DNA of 64,000 bases from Haloferax sulfurifontis ATCC BAA-897 (GCF_000337835.1 NZ_AOLM01000004.1:62001-126000); one strand, 5' to 3'; positions 1-9,788 are shown, counted from the stretch's first letter. Translations and numbers: made by a program. Notes: generated by a model from the sequence alone, not told the origin.

Positions 1-487
1 TCCGCTGGACGACCGAGTTGCCCATGACGGCGTTCGCCAGCCGCGGGAACATGGCTCCCAGCTGGGCGAGCGTGCCGTAGTTGGCGAGGATGCGGTTGCG
101 GATGTACTCCCGCGAGAGCTTGTCCATCTCCTCGTCGACGTACTCGCCGCGGGCCGTGTTGTGCATCTGGCTGAGCGGGACGCCCGACGGACAGGCGTCG
201 TCACAGCGCATGCAGTTCGAACACGACATGATGGAGTCGTCGACGGCCTCGTCTTCCTTGCGCTTGAGCCGCCACTGCTCGGGACCCTGGAACTTCGGCC
301 CGGGGAACTCGTCGTCGACTTCGGCGACCGGGCAGGACACGTCGCAGGCGGTACACTTGTAACAGTTGTCCGCGCCGGGACGGAGGTCCATGTCGGTGCT
401 GTCGGGGAACACCTCGACGGCCTCGAAGTCGTCTGTCTGTGCGTCGGGGGTCAGCGTTGGATTGCCTGGGGATTCTGCGTCGCTCAT
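1..487 (-). CDS. glpC: Anaerobic glycerol-3-phosphate dehydrogenase subunit C (N-terminal part; runs off the window)
   Basis: This is the iron-sulfur subunit expected to pass electrons from GlpAB to the membrane quinone pool during glycerol use. The visible N-terminal 162 residues hold two 4Fe-4S-type cysteine clusters: CYKCTACDTSCP near residues 42-53 and CSNCMRCDDACP near 88-99. The rest of the gene lies beyond position 1. The start ATG (485-487) overlaps the glpB stop in an ATGA, so the two are translationally coupled. Gene order glpA-glpB-glpC on the reverse strand matches the haloarchaeal glycerol operon, where glpK normally follows. Identification rests on the paired ferredoxin motifs and on the operon. 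Confidence 0.93.
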   Translation of the reverse strand, partial: MSDAESPGNPTLTPDAQTDDFEAVEVFPDSTDMDLRPGADNCYKCTACDVSCPVAEVDDEFPGPKFQGPEQWRLKRKEDEAVDDSIMSCSNCMRCDDACPSGVPLSQMHNTARGEYVDEEMDKLSREYIRNRILANYGTLAQLGAMFPRLANAVMGNSVVQR

Positions 488-1752
488 CTGGTTGCCTCCT
501 CGCCCGCGAGGCGGCCGGCGACGGCACCCGTCGCCAAAGAGACGCCGCTCGCGGATTTCTCGCGCGCCACGTCGGCACCGCCGACGACGCCGCCCGCGGC
601 GCGCAGGTTCTCGAAGTGCAGTTCGCCGTCTTCGTCGGTCGGCCGGAGTTCGTCGTCGGGGACGACGCCGAAGCGCGCGAACGCGTGGTCGCCGAACGCC
701 TCGGGCTCGGACCAGTCGTAGCGGTCCTCGGGGTGCGGGACGTGACAGCCGAAGACGGGCTCCGTGACCGATTCGCGGTCGGAGTCGAGGCCCTTGCCGA
801 CGAGGCCGCCCGTCGCGAGGACGACCTGATCGGCCGAGTAGGGCGTCGGTCGGCTCTTCTGGTCGACGATGACGGTCTCGACGCGGCCGTCTTCGGCCTC
901 GAAATCGACCGCCGGGTTGCCCGCCGAGATGCGGACGCCCGCCTCGTCGAGCGCGTCGAACAGGATGTCTTCGAGCTTGAGTCCGAGCAGGCTCGGCGGG
1001 CCGGTCGGCACCTCGAAGACGGGGACGCCGAGGCGGTCCGAAAGCTCCTCGCGGACCGCCTCGTCGTGGTCGTCGCCGAGCATCGCCGGGAAGCCGACGC
1101 GCGACTCGCCGTCCAGTTCCTCGGCGACGGTGTCGGCGAGGACGGAGCGGACCGTGCCGCCCGCGACTTCCTCGTCGCGGTCGAGGGCCTTGGCGAACCG
1201 CGTCACCTTCGCGTCGGCGCGGAACCGCTTGGGGAACTCGACGGTGACGCCGCGGGCCGAAAACGGCACGCCGGCGGCCGCGAGGTGGTCGGCCGCGACG
1301 GGGGCGTCGAAGTCCGTGAGGCCCGCGAAGCCCACCAGAAGCGTGTCGCCAGACGAACTGGCGAGGCCGGGCGCGACCGACTCGGGGTAGCGCGCGGTCG
1401 GCTTCACCGCGCCGCCGTGAGTCATCACGAGCGCGTTCGAGTCGGTGTGGCCGCCGCGGTAGGCGTCGCCGACCGCCTCGTCGAAGACGCGGAGCCCGGC
1501 GCGGACGCCGTCCTCGCCGACGACGCGGTAGGGGTGGCCCTCCGGGAGCGCGTCGAGGCCGGCGAAGGGGTCCGAAAGCGGACCGTCGCCGCCGGCGTGC
1601 CCGAGCACGTCGACGAGGCCGCTGGCCTGTCGGAGCGTGCTCTTCTTGTGGGCGAGCAGGCGCACGCGAGCGCCCGTCTCCGCGGCCGAGAGCGCGGCCG
1701 TGCAGGCGGCGATACCGCCGCCGATGACGAGCACGTCGTCAGTTATCGCCAT
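484..1752 (-). CDS. glpB: Anaerobic glycerol-3-phosphate dehydrogenase subunit B
   Basis: FAD-binding subunit of the GlpABC complex, about 422 residues. The N-terminus ([20 protein letters not shown]) is a Rossmann dinucleotide fold with the GxGxxx(A/G) pattern. A second nucleotide-binding stretch lies near the C-terminus ([13 protein letters not shown]). I chose the ATG at 1752 over the in-frame GTG at 1758 because it puts the flavin motif close to the N-terminus, as in GlpA. It overlaps the 3' end of glpA by 14 bases and its stop overlaps the glpC start, so all three genes form one transcript. Confidence 0.9.
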   Translation of the reverse strand: MAITDDVLVIGGGIAACTAALSAAETGARVRLLAHKKSTLRQASGLVDVLGHAGGDGPLSDPFAGLDALPEGHPYRVVGEDGVRAGLRVFDEAVGDAYRGGHTDSNALVMTHGGAVKPTARYPESVAPGLASSSGDTLLVGFAGLTDFDAPVAADHLAAAGVPFSARGVTVEFPKRFRADAKVTRFAKALDRDEEVAGGTVRSVLADTVAEELDGESRVGFPAMLGDDHDEAVREELSDRLGVPVFEVPTGPPSLLGLKLEDILFDALDEAGVRISAGNPAVDFEAEDGRVETVIVDQKSRPTPYSADQVVLATGGLVGKGLDSDRESVTEPVFGCHVPHPEDRYDWSEPEAFGDHAFARFGVVPDDELRPTDEDGELHFENLRAAGGVVGGADVAREKSASGVSLATGAVAGRLAGEEATR

Positions 1753-3526
1753 CGGCACCTCCGAGCGCGTCGTCGCTCGCGCGGTCCGCGGCCCGTCTGC
1801 GACCGCCGTCCGCGACCGCGCCGCCGGACGCGACGCCCGAGGCGTCGTCCTCCGACGCGCCGCCGTCGTCGAAGGCGGCGAAGTCGATGTCGGCGTCGGC
1901 CGCCGCGGGGTCCTCGTCGCGGTTCATCGTCGCCGCGTGGAGCATGTGCTTCAGCGCGGTCTGGGAGAGCTGGGTCCCCCACATCGCGTGGCGCTCGCCC
2001 TTCCAGCGCTCCTGATAGAGGTCGTCGAGCGAGGCCCGGACGGTCTCCTCGTCGTACTCGGGGGCGAGTTCGTTCGCCATCCGGTGACAGCAGATTGCCC
2101 CCTGACAGTTGCCCATCGAGGCGCGCGTCTGGATGCGCACGGAGTTGAGTTCCGTGCCCGCGGTGTCGAGGGCGTCGTGAATCTCGGCGCGCGTGACGGC
2201 CTCGCACTCGCAGACGACCGGGTTAGGGTCGACGCTGTTGAGGACTTCGTCGGCGCGCGAGCCGAGCCGCTGGGCCGACCGGCGGCCGATGGGCGACCGC
2301 AGGCCGAAATCGTCCATGTAGTCGCGGAGGACGGTGAAGTCCTCGCTTCCCGGGAGCGGCACGTCGGCGGTGCGGCACTCGGCGTCGACGCCGAGCTTCT
2401 CGCAGACGTGGTCCGAAATCTGCTCGGCCATCATCCGATAGGTCGTGAGCTTGCCGCCGACGATGCTCGTCATGCCCGGCAGGTCGTCGCGGTCGGCGTG
2501 GTCCAACAGGAAGAACTCGCGGGTGATGTCCGTCGGGTCCTCCGTGCCGGTGCCCGGCGGCTCGTACAGCGGGCGGACGCCCCAGAAGGAGCGAATCGTC
2601 CGCGCGTCGGCCAACATGGGCACGAGCTCCGAGAGCGTCTCTATCATCAGGTCGACCTCCCAGCCCTCCTCGGGGTAGTCCTCCGGGTCCTCGACCTCCT
2701 CGTCCGTCGTCCCGAGGATGCACGTCGTCTCGTGGGGGACGATGATGTCGGCGTCGCCCTTCGGCCGACAGCGGTTGACGACCGTGTCCACCTGCCGGGT
2801 GTTCATGATGGTCATGACGCCCTTCGACGGCCGGACTTCGACGTCCACGCCCGCGAAGTCGCCGATTTGGCCGGCCCACGCGCCCGTCGCGTTGACGACG
2901 TAGTCGGCGCGGATTTCCTCGACCTCGCCGGGCTCGCCGTGGACGTACGGTCCGGTGCCGGTCTGGTGGGTGACCTCGACGCCGACGACCTCGCCGCCCT
3001 CGACGAGCACGTCGGTGACCTCGGAGTGCGTCTCGATGCGCGCGCCGTGCTCGACGGCGCTCGCGGCGTTCGCCACGCAGAGGCGGAACGGGTCGACCGC
3101 CCCGTCCGGGACCTTGATGGCGCGTTTGATGTCCTTCGCGAGGTACGGCTCTATCTCGCGCGCTTCCTCGGCGGACAGCACCTCGGCCGGAATGCCGCAC
3201 TCGCGGCAACCCTCCAGTTTCTTCTCGAAGTACTCGTCTGAGTCCTCGGGGCGCTGGACGAACAGCCCGCCCGTCATCTCGACGCAGTGGCCCGCGATGC
3301 GCCGGAGGACGCGGTTCTCTTCGATACACTCCTTGGCGGACGCCTGGTCCGATACCGCGTACCGACCCCCGCTGTGGAGGAGTCCGTGCATCCGCCCCGT
3401 CGTCCCGTGTGTGAGGTTCCCCTTCTCGACGAGGGTCACGTCCAGCCCGCGCATCGCGAGGTCGCGCGCGATACCCGTGCCGGTCGACCCCCCGCCAATG
3501 ACGAGGACGCTCGGCGATTTTTTCAT
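1739..3526 (-). CDS. glpA: Anaerobic glycerol-3-phosphate dehydrogenase subunit A
   Basis: Catalytic FAD subunit that oxidises sn-glycerol-3-phosphate to dihydroxyacetone phosphate. It is about 595 residues, within the haloarchaeal family size. It starts with a flavin-binding motif ([18 protein letters not shown]), followed by the DAO-fold body. The C-terminal half carries the BFD-like [2Fe-2S] cysteines ([13 protein letters not shown] and a later GNCQGAICC). The tail is rich in Asp, Gly and Ala, as is common in haloarchaea. The ATG at 3526 is preferred over the upstream GTG at 3556, because the upstream codon sits on the TATA-like box. It is the first gene of glpABC. Confidence 0.93.
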   Translation of the reverse strand: MKKSPSVLVIGGGSTGTGIARDLAMRGLDVTLVEKGNLTHGTTGRMHGLLHSGGRYAVSDQASAKECIEENRVLRRIAGHCVEMTGGLFVQRPEDSDEYFEKKLEGCRECGIPAEVLSAEEAREIEPYLAKDIKRAIKVPDGAVDPFRLCVANAASAVEHGARIETHSEVTDVLVEGGEVVGVEVTHQTGTGPYVHGEPGEVEEIRADYVVNATGAWAGQIGDFAGVDVEVRPSKGVMTIMNTRQVDTVVNRCRPKGDADIIVPHETTCILGTTDEEVEDPEDYPEEGWEVDLMIETLSELVPMLADARTIRSFWGVRPLYEPPGTGTEDPTDITREFFLLDHADRDDLPGMTSIVGGKLTTYRMMAEQISDHVCEKLGVDAECRTADVPLPGSEDFTVLRDYMDDFGLRSPIGRRSAQRLGSRADEVLNSVDPNPVVCECEAVTRAEIHDALDTAGTELNSVRIQTRASMGNCQGAICCHRMANELAPEYDEETVRASLDDLYQERWKGERHAMWGTQLSQTALKHMLHAATMNRDEDPAAADADIDFAAFDDGGASEDDASGVASGGAVADGGRRRAADRASDDALGGADGDN

Positions 3527-3555
3527 CTGTCTTTCGTGAGGTAGGACCGACGGCA

Positions 3556-3565
3556 CTTTATTTTA
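3556..3565 (-). promoter_or_regulatory. TATA-like box of the glpABC promoter
   Basis: On the reverse strand this reads TAAAATAAAG, an AT-only island in GC-rich DNA about 30-35 bases before the glpA ATG. Transcripts would then have a very short leader or none. Assignment is by position and composition only. Confidence 0.4.
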
Positions 3566-3569
3566 CCTT

Positions 3570-3881
3570 CACTCGTCTCGCGTCCCGTTCGTCTCACGGA
3601 ACAGACCACTTCGGTCGCGAGACTGCCATCGGAGCGCCCGTAGAATGCCGTAGCTCGGCGTTTCTACACCGAATCGAAACGACGGCGATAATTCAAAATT
3701 ATTGTTCCAATTAGTTACGTACGACTCGATTAAGAAGGCGAACCCGAACCTCTCAACTGGCTTTGAGGCGGCCGTCACGGCCGATTTCAGTGTTTCGTGT
3801 TCTCACTTGTCAGGGACGTTGTCGGGAGTGGTCGGTTTTTAGGCGTGCGCCGGATACCGTCGGCCAGGGACTTACCACGCC
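3570..3881. other. Divergent intergenic region between glpA and orc
   Basis: About 310 bases without a convincing gene. It holds an AT-rich patch around 3690-3715 that could include operator or promoter elements for the divergent genes. I looked for G-rich origin-recognition-box repeats beside the orc gene and did not see a repeated family. The open frames here have non-halophilic composition and no recognisable domain. Confidence 0.4.
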
Positions 3882-5084
3882 ATGCGCCTCGAAGACAGAA
3901 TCACCAGGCGACGACGCCGCGGCGGGAAGCGGCCCCGGCTCGTTCGGGACCTGAGCGCGCTCGACCCGACGGCCCACCCCGAAGAGCCGACCGGCCGCGG
4001 CCCGACGCTCGAACGCATCCTCGACCATCTCGACCCCGTGTTCGACGGCGACCTGCCGCCCAACGCCCACGTCCACGGACCGAAGGGCGTCGGGAAGTCG
4101 GCGGTCGTCGCGTCGCTCTTCGAGCACCTCGCCAGCGCGCTCCCCGCCCGGCGGTCGGTCATCCACACCACCACGCGCACCGCCGCCACGCCGACGACCT
4201 CGTTCGCCTACGTCGACTCTCGCGACGCCTCGACCGAGTTCGCGCTTCTCCACGCGGCGCTCGACGCGCTCTGCGAGGAGCCGGTGCCGTCGCAGGGCGT
4301 CGGCGTCGAGGCGCTCCGCGAGCGGCTCGCGGAGTGGGTCGCTCACGACGAACACGCGGTCGTCGCCGTCGACCACGTGGGCGAGCCGGAGACCTACTCC
4401 GCGGCGACGGCAGTCGAGACGCTCGGGTCGGTGTCGCCGCACGTCTCGGTGCTCACCGTCGGCCGCGACCCCCGCGACGACGCGACTGCGGGCGGCGAGG
4501 CGGACGGCGACACCGCCGCGACGCCCGCGAGGTCAATCGCCGTCTCGGCCTACGAACGCCACAGTCTCGTCGACATCCTCGTCGCGCGCGCGTCCGACGG
4601 CGTCACCCGAAACGCGCTTCCCCACGAGGCGACGCGCGAGGTCGCCGAGTGGGCCGACGGCGACGCCCACGACGCGCTGTCGGCGCTCTACGGGGCGGCG
4701 ACGCTCGCCGCCGCCGACGGCGCGGACACCGTCGATACCGAGTACGTCTGCGCCGGCATCGACGCCGTCCCCGACGACGGCTGTTCGCTCGGCCGCGTGT
4801 TCGCGCTCTCCGAGAGCCGTCGCCGCGTCCTTCGGGCGTTCGTCGCGCTCGACGACGGGGAGGCGGCTTCCGTCTCGGCGGCGACCGAGCACATCGCCGC
4901 GTCGCCGCGGGTGTCGCTGTCGCCCGCGACCATCCGGCGCGTCCTCTACGAGCTTTCGGACCTCGGCATCGTCCGGCGGGTCTCGGACTGTGACCCCACC
5001 GACGGCCCGGGGCGGCCGGCGACGCGGCCCGTCCCGAACTTCTCGGTGCTGGCGTTCCGCGGGCTGGACGACGGCGAGCGCTGA
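3882..5084 (+). CDS. Orc1/Cdc6-family AAA+ ATPase (replication initiator paralogue)
   Basis: A 400-residue protein with the Orc1/Cdc6 layout. A short basic N-terminus is followed by a AAA+ domain with Walker A GPKGVGKS at residues 66-73 and a Walker B-like strand VVAVDHVGE near 160-168. The C-terminal winged helix (about 300-390) would contact DNA. The usual acidic residue after the Walker B Asp is His here (DH in place of DE), so ATP hydrolysis may be weak. Haloferax carries many orc paralogues, and most are not tied to an active origin. I see no clear origin repeats beside it. It may be the gene called orc4 in H. volcanii, from remembered gene order. Confidence 0.8.
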   Translation: MRLEDRITRRRRRGGKRPRLVRDLSALDPTAHPEEPTGRGPTLERILDHLDPVFDGDLPPNAHVHGPKGVGKSAVVASLFEHLASALPARRSVIHTTTRTAATPTTSFAYVDSRDASTEFALLHAALDALCEEPVPSQGVGVEALRERLAEWVAHDEHAVVAVDHVGEPETYSAATAVETLGSVSPHVSVLTVGRDPRDDATAGGEADGDTAATPARSIAVSAYERHSLVDILVARASDGVTRNALPHEATREVAEWADGDAHDALSALYGAATLAAADGADTVDTEYVCAGIDAVPDDGCSLGRVFALSESRRRVLRAFVALDDGEAASVSAATEHIAASPRVSLSPATIRRVLYELSDLGIVRRVSDCDPTDGPGRPATRPVPNFSVLAFRGLDDGER

Positions 5085-5183
5085 ATCGCGGGGCCGACCA
5101 GCCGTCGGACCGACGACCCGCCGGACCGCGGCGCGCTTCTCCCCGACCGCTGAACCTTTTTCCCCCGTCTCCCAACTCCGGGT

Positions 5184-5864
5184 ATGGTTCCGCCGCTCGT
5201 ACTCGACATCGACGGGACGCTCACCGACGCGGAAGGCCACCTCGACCCCCGCGCGTTCGAGGTGCTCCCGACGTGGGACGCCCCCGTCATCCTCGCCACC
5301 GGCAAGGCGTTTCCTTATCCGGTCTCGCTGTGTCACTACCTCGGACTCCCGCAGACGGTCATCGCGGAGAACGGCGGGGTCGTTCTCGCCGACGGCGAGG
5401 TGACGTTCACCGGCGACCGCGAGGCCGCGCAGGCCGCCGCCGACGAGTTCGTCGCGCGCGGCGGCGACCTCGGGTGGGACGCCGCGGACACCGCGAACCG
5501 CTGGCGCGAGACCGAAATCATCGCCCGTCTCGACGCCGACGAGGCGCTCCTCCGCGAGGTCGCAGACGAGTTCGACCTCGAAGTCATCGACACCGGCTTC
5601 GCCTACCACATCAAGACGCCGGGAGTCGAGAAGGGCGTCGGCCTCGAACGCGTCTGCGAGACGATGGACTACGACCCCGAGGAGTTCGTCGCCGTCGGCG
5701 ACAGCGTCAACGACGCCTCGACGTTCGGCGTCGCCGGGCGGTCGTTCGCCGTCGCCAACGCGGACGACGTGGCCAAGGGGGCCGCCGACACGGTGCTCGA
5801 ACAGTCGTACATGGACGGCACGCTGTCCGTGCTCGAATCGCTCCGGGAAGAAGACGCGGCGTAA
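5184..5864 (+). CDS. pgp: Phosphoglycolate phosphatase (archaeal HAD type)
   Basis: HAD-superfamily phosphatase of 226 residues, matching the archaeal TA0175-type phosphoglycolate phosphatase. The motif I aspartates are in VLDIDGTLTD (residues 7-16). Motif II is ILATGKAF, Lys motif III is near TPGVEKGVGL, and motif IV is AVGDSVNDAS. It would dephosphorylate 2-phosphoglycolate or a similar small phosphate ester in the cytosol. A cap domain lies between motifs II and III. It is probably transcribed on its own, with a T-rich stretch (cctttttccccc) just upstream of the start. Confidence 0.85.
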   Translation: MVPPLVLDIDGTLTDAEGHLDPRAFEVLPTWDAPVILATGKAFPYPVSLCHYLGLPQTVIAENGGVVLADGEVTFTGDREAAQAAADEFVARGGDLGWDAADTANRWRETEIIARLDADEALLREVADEFDLEVIDTGFAYHIKTPGVEKGVGLERVCETMDYDPEEFVAVGDSVNDASTFGVAGRSFAVANADDVAKGAADTVLEQSYMDGTLSVLESLREEDAA

Positions 5865-5894
5865 TCGCCGGTCGTTCGCGTCGCTCTCGGCGTC

Positions 5895-6083
5895 TCAGGC
5901 CGGTTCCTCGAAGGGAGCGAAGCGCCCGTTGATGTCCCACTCGTGGATGCAGTAGGCGCTTCCGACCTGTTTTTCGCCGTCCGCTTCGGCGACGAGCCAC
6001 GTCGCGGCGTCGTCGTCCCAGCGTTCCACCCGACCACAGCGCTCGCAGACGCGTCGCGTCGGCCGTCGAAGTTGGGGTTCCAT
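5895..6083 (-). CDS. HEWD family small zinc-binding-like protein
   Basis: A 62-residue haloarchaeal protein. It has one CxxC (VCERCGRVERW), a second Cys in SAYCIHEWDINGRFAPF, and the HEWD tetrapeptide that names the family. The Cys/His spacing suggests a small metal-binding fold, but no function is established. The frame stays open further upstream to 6221. I chose the ATG at 6081-6083 because the upstream extension is Arg- and Gly-rich and does not look like a halophilic protein. It converges on the phosphatase gene. Confidence 0.75.
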   Translation of the reverse strand: MEPQLRRPTRRVCERCGRVERWDDDAATWLVAEADGEKQVGSAYCIHEWDINGRFAPFEEPA

Positions 6084-6283
6084 ACGTGTGTGACCGATTG
6101 CCGAGCAAAAAAGCCCATCGCCGTCGGCAGTTTCGCGGTCGGCCGCTCGGAGTCGGGCCGCCCCGCCAGCGGACCGACCCGCGTCGCCTTGCCACCGGAC
6201 TGACCGCGGACGGCTGTGCACGCGTCGAACACGACTCGGGCCGGAACCGATGGGACTTACGGGCCGGGGTGCGGAGTGTGCGC

Positions 6284-6838
6284 ATGGGCTTTCACACCTT
6301 CGACGCCGACAGGGCGGCGAAACTGGACGACCCCGCGCGGTTCCGATTCGTCTCCCGGGAGGAACTCCTCTCGCGCCTCGGCGTCGCCCCCGATAGCGTC
6401 GTCGCCGACCTCGGAAGCGGCACCGGCTTTTTCACCGACGAGGTCGCCCCGCACGTCGGGACGCTCTACGCCGTGGACGTACAGGAGGTCATGCACGACT
6501 TCTACCGCGAGAAGGGCGCGCCCGACACCGTCGAGTTCGTCACGGCCGACGTGGCGTCGCTCCCCTTCGACGACGACCACCTCGACGCCGCCTTCTCGAC
6601 GATGACCTACCACGAGTTCGCAACCGACGACGCGCTCGCCGAACTCGCCCGCGTCGTCCGCCCCGGCGGCTCAGTGGTCGTGGTCGATTGGTCCACGTCC
6701 GGTTCGGGCGACGACGGACCGCCGCTCGACGAGCGGTTCGGCCTCGGCGACGCCGTCTCGGCGCTGGAATCGGTCGGCTTCACCGTCTCTCACGCCGAGA
6801 CGCGACGCGAGACGTTCGTCTGCGTCGCCCGGCGCTGA
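6284..6838 (+). CDS. Class I SAM-dependent methyltransferase
   Basis: A 184-residue methyltransferase. Motif I is VVADLGSGTGFFTDEVAP, an acidic end of strand 2 follows (LYAVDVQEVM), then motif II/III TADVASLPFDDDHLDAAFST and post-motif ELARVVRPGGSVVVVDW. This is the UbiE/Methyltransf_11 arrangement. The substrate cannot be inferred. The start ATG at 6284 gives MGFHTFDADRA, the usual opening of this haloarchaeal subfamily. The longer upstream frame overlaps the divergent HEWD gene and was rejected. Confidence 0.82.
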   Translation: MGFHTFDADRAAKLDDPARFRFVSREELLSRLGVAPDSVVADLGSGTGFFTDEVAPHVGTLYAVDVQEVMHDFYREKGAPDTVEFVTADVASLPFDDDHLDAAFSTMTYHEFATDDALAELARVVRPGGSVVVVDWSTSGSGDDGPPLDERFGLGDAVSALESVGFTVSHAETRRETFVCVARR

Positions 6839-7011
6839 CGCGGACGGCGTCAGCCAAACACCGCCCGCTTCGGAAAACTGAACACTACGGCGGCGTCTGT
6901 CGGGTTTCCCCCGTCCTCAAGCACTAATTTCGGCGTCTAATATTAATATCCTAGAGTAATCTGGAGAATATCAGGACAACGCTTACGTCGAGGGATATGG
7001 TATTATATACC

Positions 7012-7167
7012 ATGACATTGCATAACTCAGTCATCGACGGCTATCACCCCACCGAGGGGTATTACGAGTGTCGCTCCTGTCGCACGCGAACCGTCAGCGA
7101 GACCCACCTGTCGGAGTGTCCCGACTGCGGCGGGTCGGTTCGAAACATCGCCGTCGCCCGCGAGTGA
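7012..7167 (+). CDS. Rubrerythrin-like-domain small zinc ribbon protein
   Basis: A 51-residue protein built around a rubredoxin/zinc-ribbon knuckle pair: YYECRSCRTRTVSETHLSEC and CPDCGGSVRNIAVARE. The CxxC...CxxC spacing and the C-terminal VRNIAVARE match the haloarchaeal rubrerythrin-like-domain family, which has the metal knuckles but no di-iron helical bundle. A redox or metal role is plausible but unproven. AT-rich stretches (around 6940-6955 and directly before the start) provide a promoter. Confidence 0.75.
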   Translation: MTLHNSVIDGYHPTEGYYECRSCRTRTVSETHLSECPDCGGSVRNIAVARE

Positions 7168-7329
7168 CCAGCGACTCGCGCGACTCGGCGGGTCATCGAC
7201 TCCGAACAACCCCTCAACTTCCTTCTCACAGAGCGCACGGAGGGTCGTATCCCCCCGTCAGTCGCCCGCTGTCGGTCGCCCGCTGTGGTTGGTTGTGGTC
7301 CCGCGGCACCTGTGGCCACGACGCTCCGC

Positions 7330-8298
7330 TCACGACTCGATGACGCCGGTGTAGCGGTCGACGAGTAAGACGACCGCCGCGCCGACGACCGCGGCCACGA
7401 CGAACGCGCCGTAGAGTTCGGTCGTCCACGACCGCCCCGATTCGACGAGCGCGGCGGTGCTCTCTACCACCGGGGCGCGGAGCGCGCCGACGATGAGGCT
7501 CACGAGGAACGCCAGCGTCGCCCGTCTGTAGTGTTCGAGCGCCCAGCGGACGACGTGCGCGATGGTGAACAGGCCGACGACGGCTCCGACCATGAACGTG
7601 ACGACGACCGTGCCCGACTCGACGACGACCGACAGCGGCGCGCCGGCGGCGACGTCGAGGAGGCTGTCGATGAACGCGTTGAGCGTCGCGTTCATGTACT
7701 CGTACTGTCCGAGAATCAACAGGAGAAGCGACCCGGAGACGCCGGGGAGAATCATCGCGCTGACGGCGATTCCGCCGGCGACCGCAATCGCCGGCGGCGA
7801 GTGCCCGAACGCGCCGCCGCTCCCGCCCGAGGCGACGAACGCGAGGGCGAACCCGGCGACGGCCGCCGCGATTTGACGCGGGCCGTCGAGCGACACCTGG
7901 GCGTAGAGGACGACCGCCGACGCGGCGATGAGCCCGAAGAAGAAGCCGTAGGTGGGCACCGGTGCCTCGGTGAGCGCGATGTGGAGCACGCGCATCACGG
8001 TCACGATGGCGGTGGCGATACCCGCGCCGAGCGCGAGCAGGAAGCCGATGTCGATTTCGCGCATCGCCGCGACCGCGTCGGCTCGGCGGCCGGGGACGAC
8101 GACGCCGAGGACGCGTTTGATGCGGCCGGGCGTGATGGCCGTCACCGCGCCGATGAGTCGTTCGTAGATGCCAGTGATGAGCGCGATAGTACCGCCCGAG
8201 ACGCCCGGAACGGCGTCGGCGGCCCCCATACAGACGCCTTTCAGGTAGATGAGAAGCCACGAGAAACGGGCTGTCGACCCGTCTGAGTTCCTCGACAT
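7330..8298 (-). CDS. DUF368 (PopT-family) polytopic membrane protein
   Basis: A 322-residue membrane protein with about eight to ten hydrophobic segments. It has the DUF368 signature near the N-terminus (GAADAVPGVSGGTIALITGI) and a second internal copy-like motif (AVSAMILPGVSGSLLLLILG). DUF368 proteins in bacteria (PopT) have been implicated in recycling undecaprenyl phosphate across the membrane. By analogy, the archaeal protein may flip dolichyl phosphate after glycan transfer. It is divergent from aglM and two genes from aglB, which fits that role. The transported lipid is inference. Confidence 0.85.
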   Translation of the reverse strand: MSRNSDGSTARFSWLLIYLKGVCMGAADAVPGVSGGTIALITGIYERLIGAVTAITPGRIKRVLGVVVPGRRADAVAAMREIDIGFLLALGAGIATAIVTVMRVLHIALTEAPVPTYGFFFGLIAASAVVLYAQVSLDGPRQIAAAVAGFALAFVASGGSGGAFGHSPPAIAVAGGIAVSAMILPGVSGSLLLLILGQYEYMNATLNAFIDSLLDVAAGAPLSVVVESGTVVVTFMVGAVVGLFTIAHVVRWALEHYRRATLAFLVSLIVGALRAPVVESTAALVESGRSWTTELYGAFVVAAVVGAAVVLLVDRYTGVIES

Positions 8299-8415
8299 TT
8301 CGTTGTCGGATGCTCTCTCGGCGAGGATATCAGTCCACCGTTCGACGTTGCGGCGCGCTCGGGTGTGAGCCGGACTCGGAAAGAATCAAAGCTCACGGCG
8401 TGCACAACTCTGTCA

Positions 8416-9708
8416 ATGAAGTTCAGCATCATCGGTAGCGGGTACGTCGGCACGACGGTCGCGGCCTGCTTCGCGGAGCTCGGCCACCGCGTCGTCAACG
8501 TCGACATCGACGACGATATCGTTCGGGCGTTGAACGAGGGCCGATGTCCGATTCACGAGCCCGGGCTGGCCGAACTCGTCGAACGGCACGCGGGAGACGG
8601 ACTCCGAGCGACGACCGACTACGACGAGATTCTCGACACGGAGGCCACGTTCCTCGCCCTCCCGACCCCGTCGAACGACGACGGCAGTATCGACCTCGGC
8701 GCGATGAAGGCCGCCGCGACGTCGCTCGGCGAGACGCTCGCGCGGAAAGACGGTTCGCATCTCGTCGTCACCAAGAGCACGGTCGTCCCGACGACGACGG
8801 TCGACGTCATCGGGCCGCGAATCGAGGAGGCGTCGGGGAAACGCGTCGGCGAGGGGTTCGATATCGCGATGAACCCCGAGTTCCTCCGCGAGGGCACCGC
8901 AGTCGACGACTTCCTCGGCCCTGACAAAATCGTCCTCGGCGCACAGACCGAACGCGCGTACGAAACGCTAGACGAGATATTCGCCCCGCTCGTCGACCGC
9001 GCCGGAAACCCGCCGGTCGTCAAGACCGGCATCAGCGAGGCCGAGATGATAAAGTACGCCAACAACGCCTTCCTCGCGTCGAAAATCAGCCTCGCCAACG
9101 ACCTCGCGAACATCTGCAAGGAGTTCGGCGTCGACTCCGACGAGGTGTTGGAGACTATCGGTCTCGACTCCCGCATCGGGTCGGCGTTCCTCGGTGCGGG
9201 GCTCGGGTGGGGCGGGTCGTGCTTCCCGAAGGACACGGCGGCGATTATCGCCGCCGCGCGCGGTCGGGGCTACGAACCGCGTCTGTTGCAGGCCGCCGTC
9301 GACGTCAACGACGGCCAACCGGAGCGAATGCTCGATCTCCTCCGCGAGCGAATCGACCTCGACGGCACGCGCGTCGCCGTTCTCGGGCTCGCGTTCAAGC
9401 CCGGCACCGACGACATCCGGAAGTCGCGGGCGACGTTACTCATCAACTCGCTCATCGACGCCGGGGCCGACGTCGTCGGCTACGACCCCGTCGCAACCGA
9501 AAACATGCGCGAGCGGTTCCCCGACATCGAGTACGCCGACTCGGCCGCAGACGCGCTCGCGGGCGCCGATGCGGCGCTCGTCGCGACCGACTGGGACGAG
9601 TTCGCGGCGCTCGACGACGAGTTCGACGCCATGCGCTCGCCCGTCGTCATCGACGGCCGCCGCATCGTCACTCGACGCGACGGCATCGACTACGAGTCGC
9701 TCGTCTGA
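8416..9708 (+). CDS. aglM: UDP-glucose 6-dehydrogenase AglM
   Basis: Makes UDP-glucuronate from UDP-glucose with two NAD+ reductions, supplying hexuronic acids for the S-layer glycan. It is 430 residues, the same size I recall for Haloferax AglM. It has an N-terminal NAD fold (SIIGSGYVGTTVAACFAELG), the NAKI-like central segment (EAEMIKYANNAFLASKIS), the catalytic cysteine C269 in GWGGSCFPKD, and a C-terminal UDP-binding domain. The ATG at 8416 is used. The frame upstream (8365) is not needed. In this window its product could also feed the UDP-xylose synthase-like enzyme at 14392-15384. Confidence 0.93.
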   Translation: MKFSIIGSGYVGTTVAACFAELGHRVVNVDIDDDIVRALNEGRCPIHEPGLAELVERHAGDGLRATTDYDEILDTEATFLALPTPSNDDGSIDLGAMKAAATSLGETLARKDGSHLVVTKSTVVPTTTVDVIGPRIEEASGKRVGEGFDIAMNPEFLREGTAVDDFLGPDKIVLGAQTERAYETLDEIFAPLVDRAGNPPVVKTGISEAEMIKYANNAFLASKISLANDLANICKEFGVDSDEVLETIGLDSRIGSAFLGAGLGWGGSCFPKDTAAIIAAARGRGYEPRLLQAAVDVNDGQPERMLDLLRERIDLDGTRVAVLGLAFKPGTDDIRKSRATLLINSLIDAGADVVGYDPVATENMRERFPDIEYADSAADALAGADAALVATDWDEFAALDDEFDAMRSPVVIDGRRIVTRRDGIDYESLV

Positions 9709-9788
9709 ATCAGCCTCACGAATCGCTCGTCTGCGTCGGTCTCACGAGTCGCCCGTCGCGTCGGCTCCGCAGACTGCTCCAGAGCGGA

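Noticed and set aside
3569-3778. A 69-codon reverse open frame upstream of glpA
   Set aside because: Composition is not halophilic, no motif is visible, and it covers the AT-rich promoter region between divergent genes.
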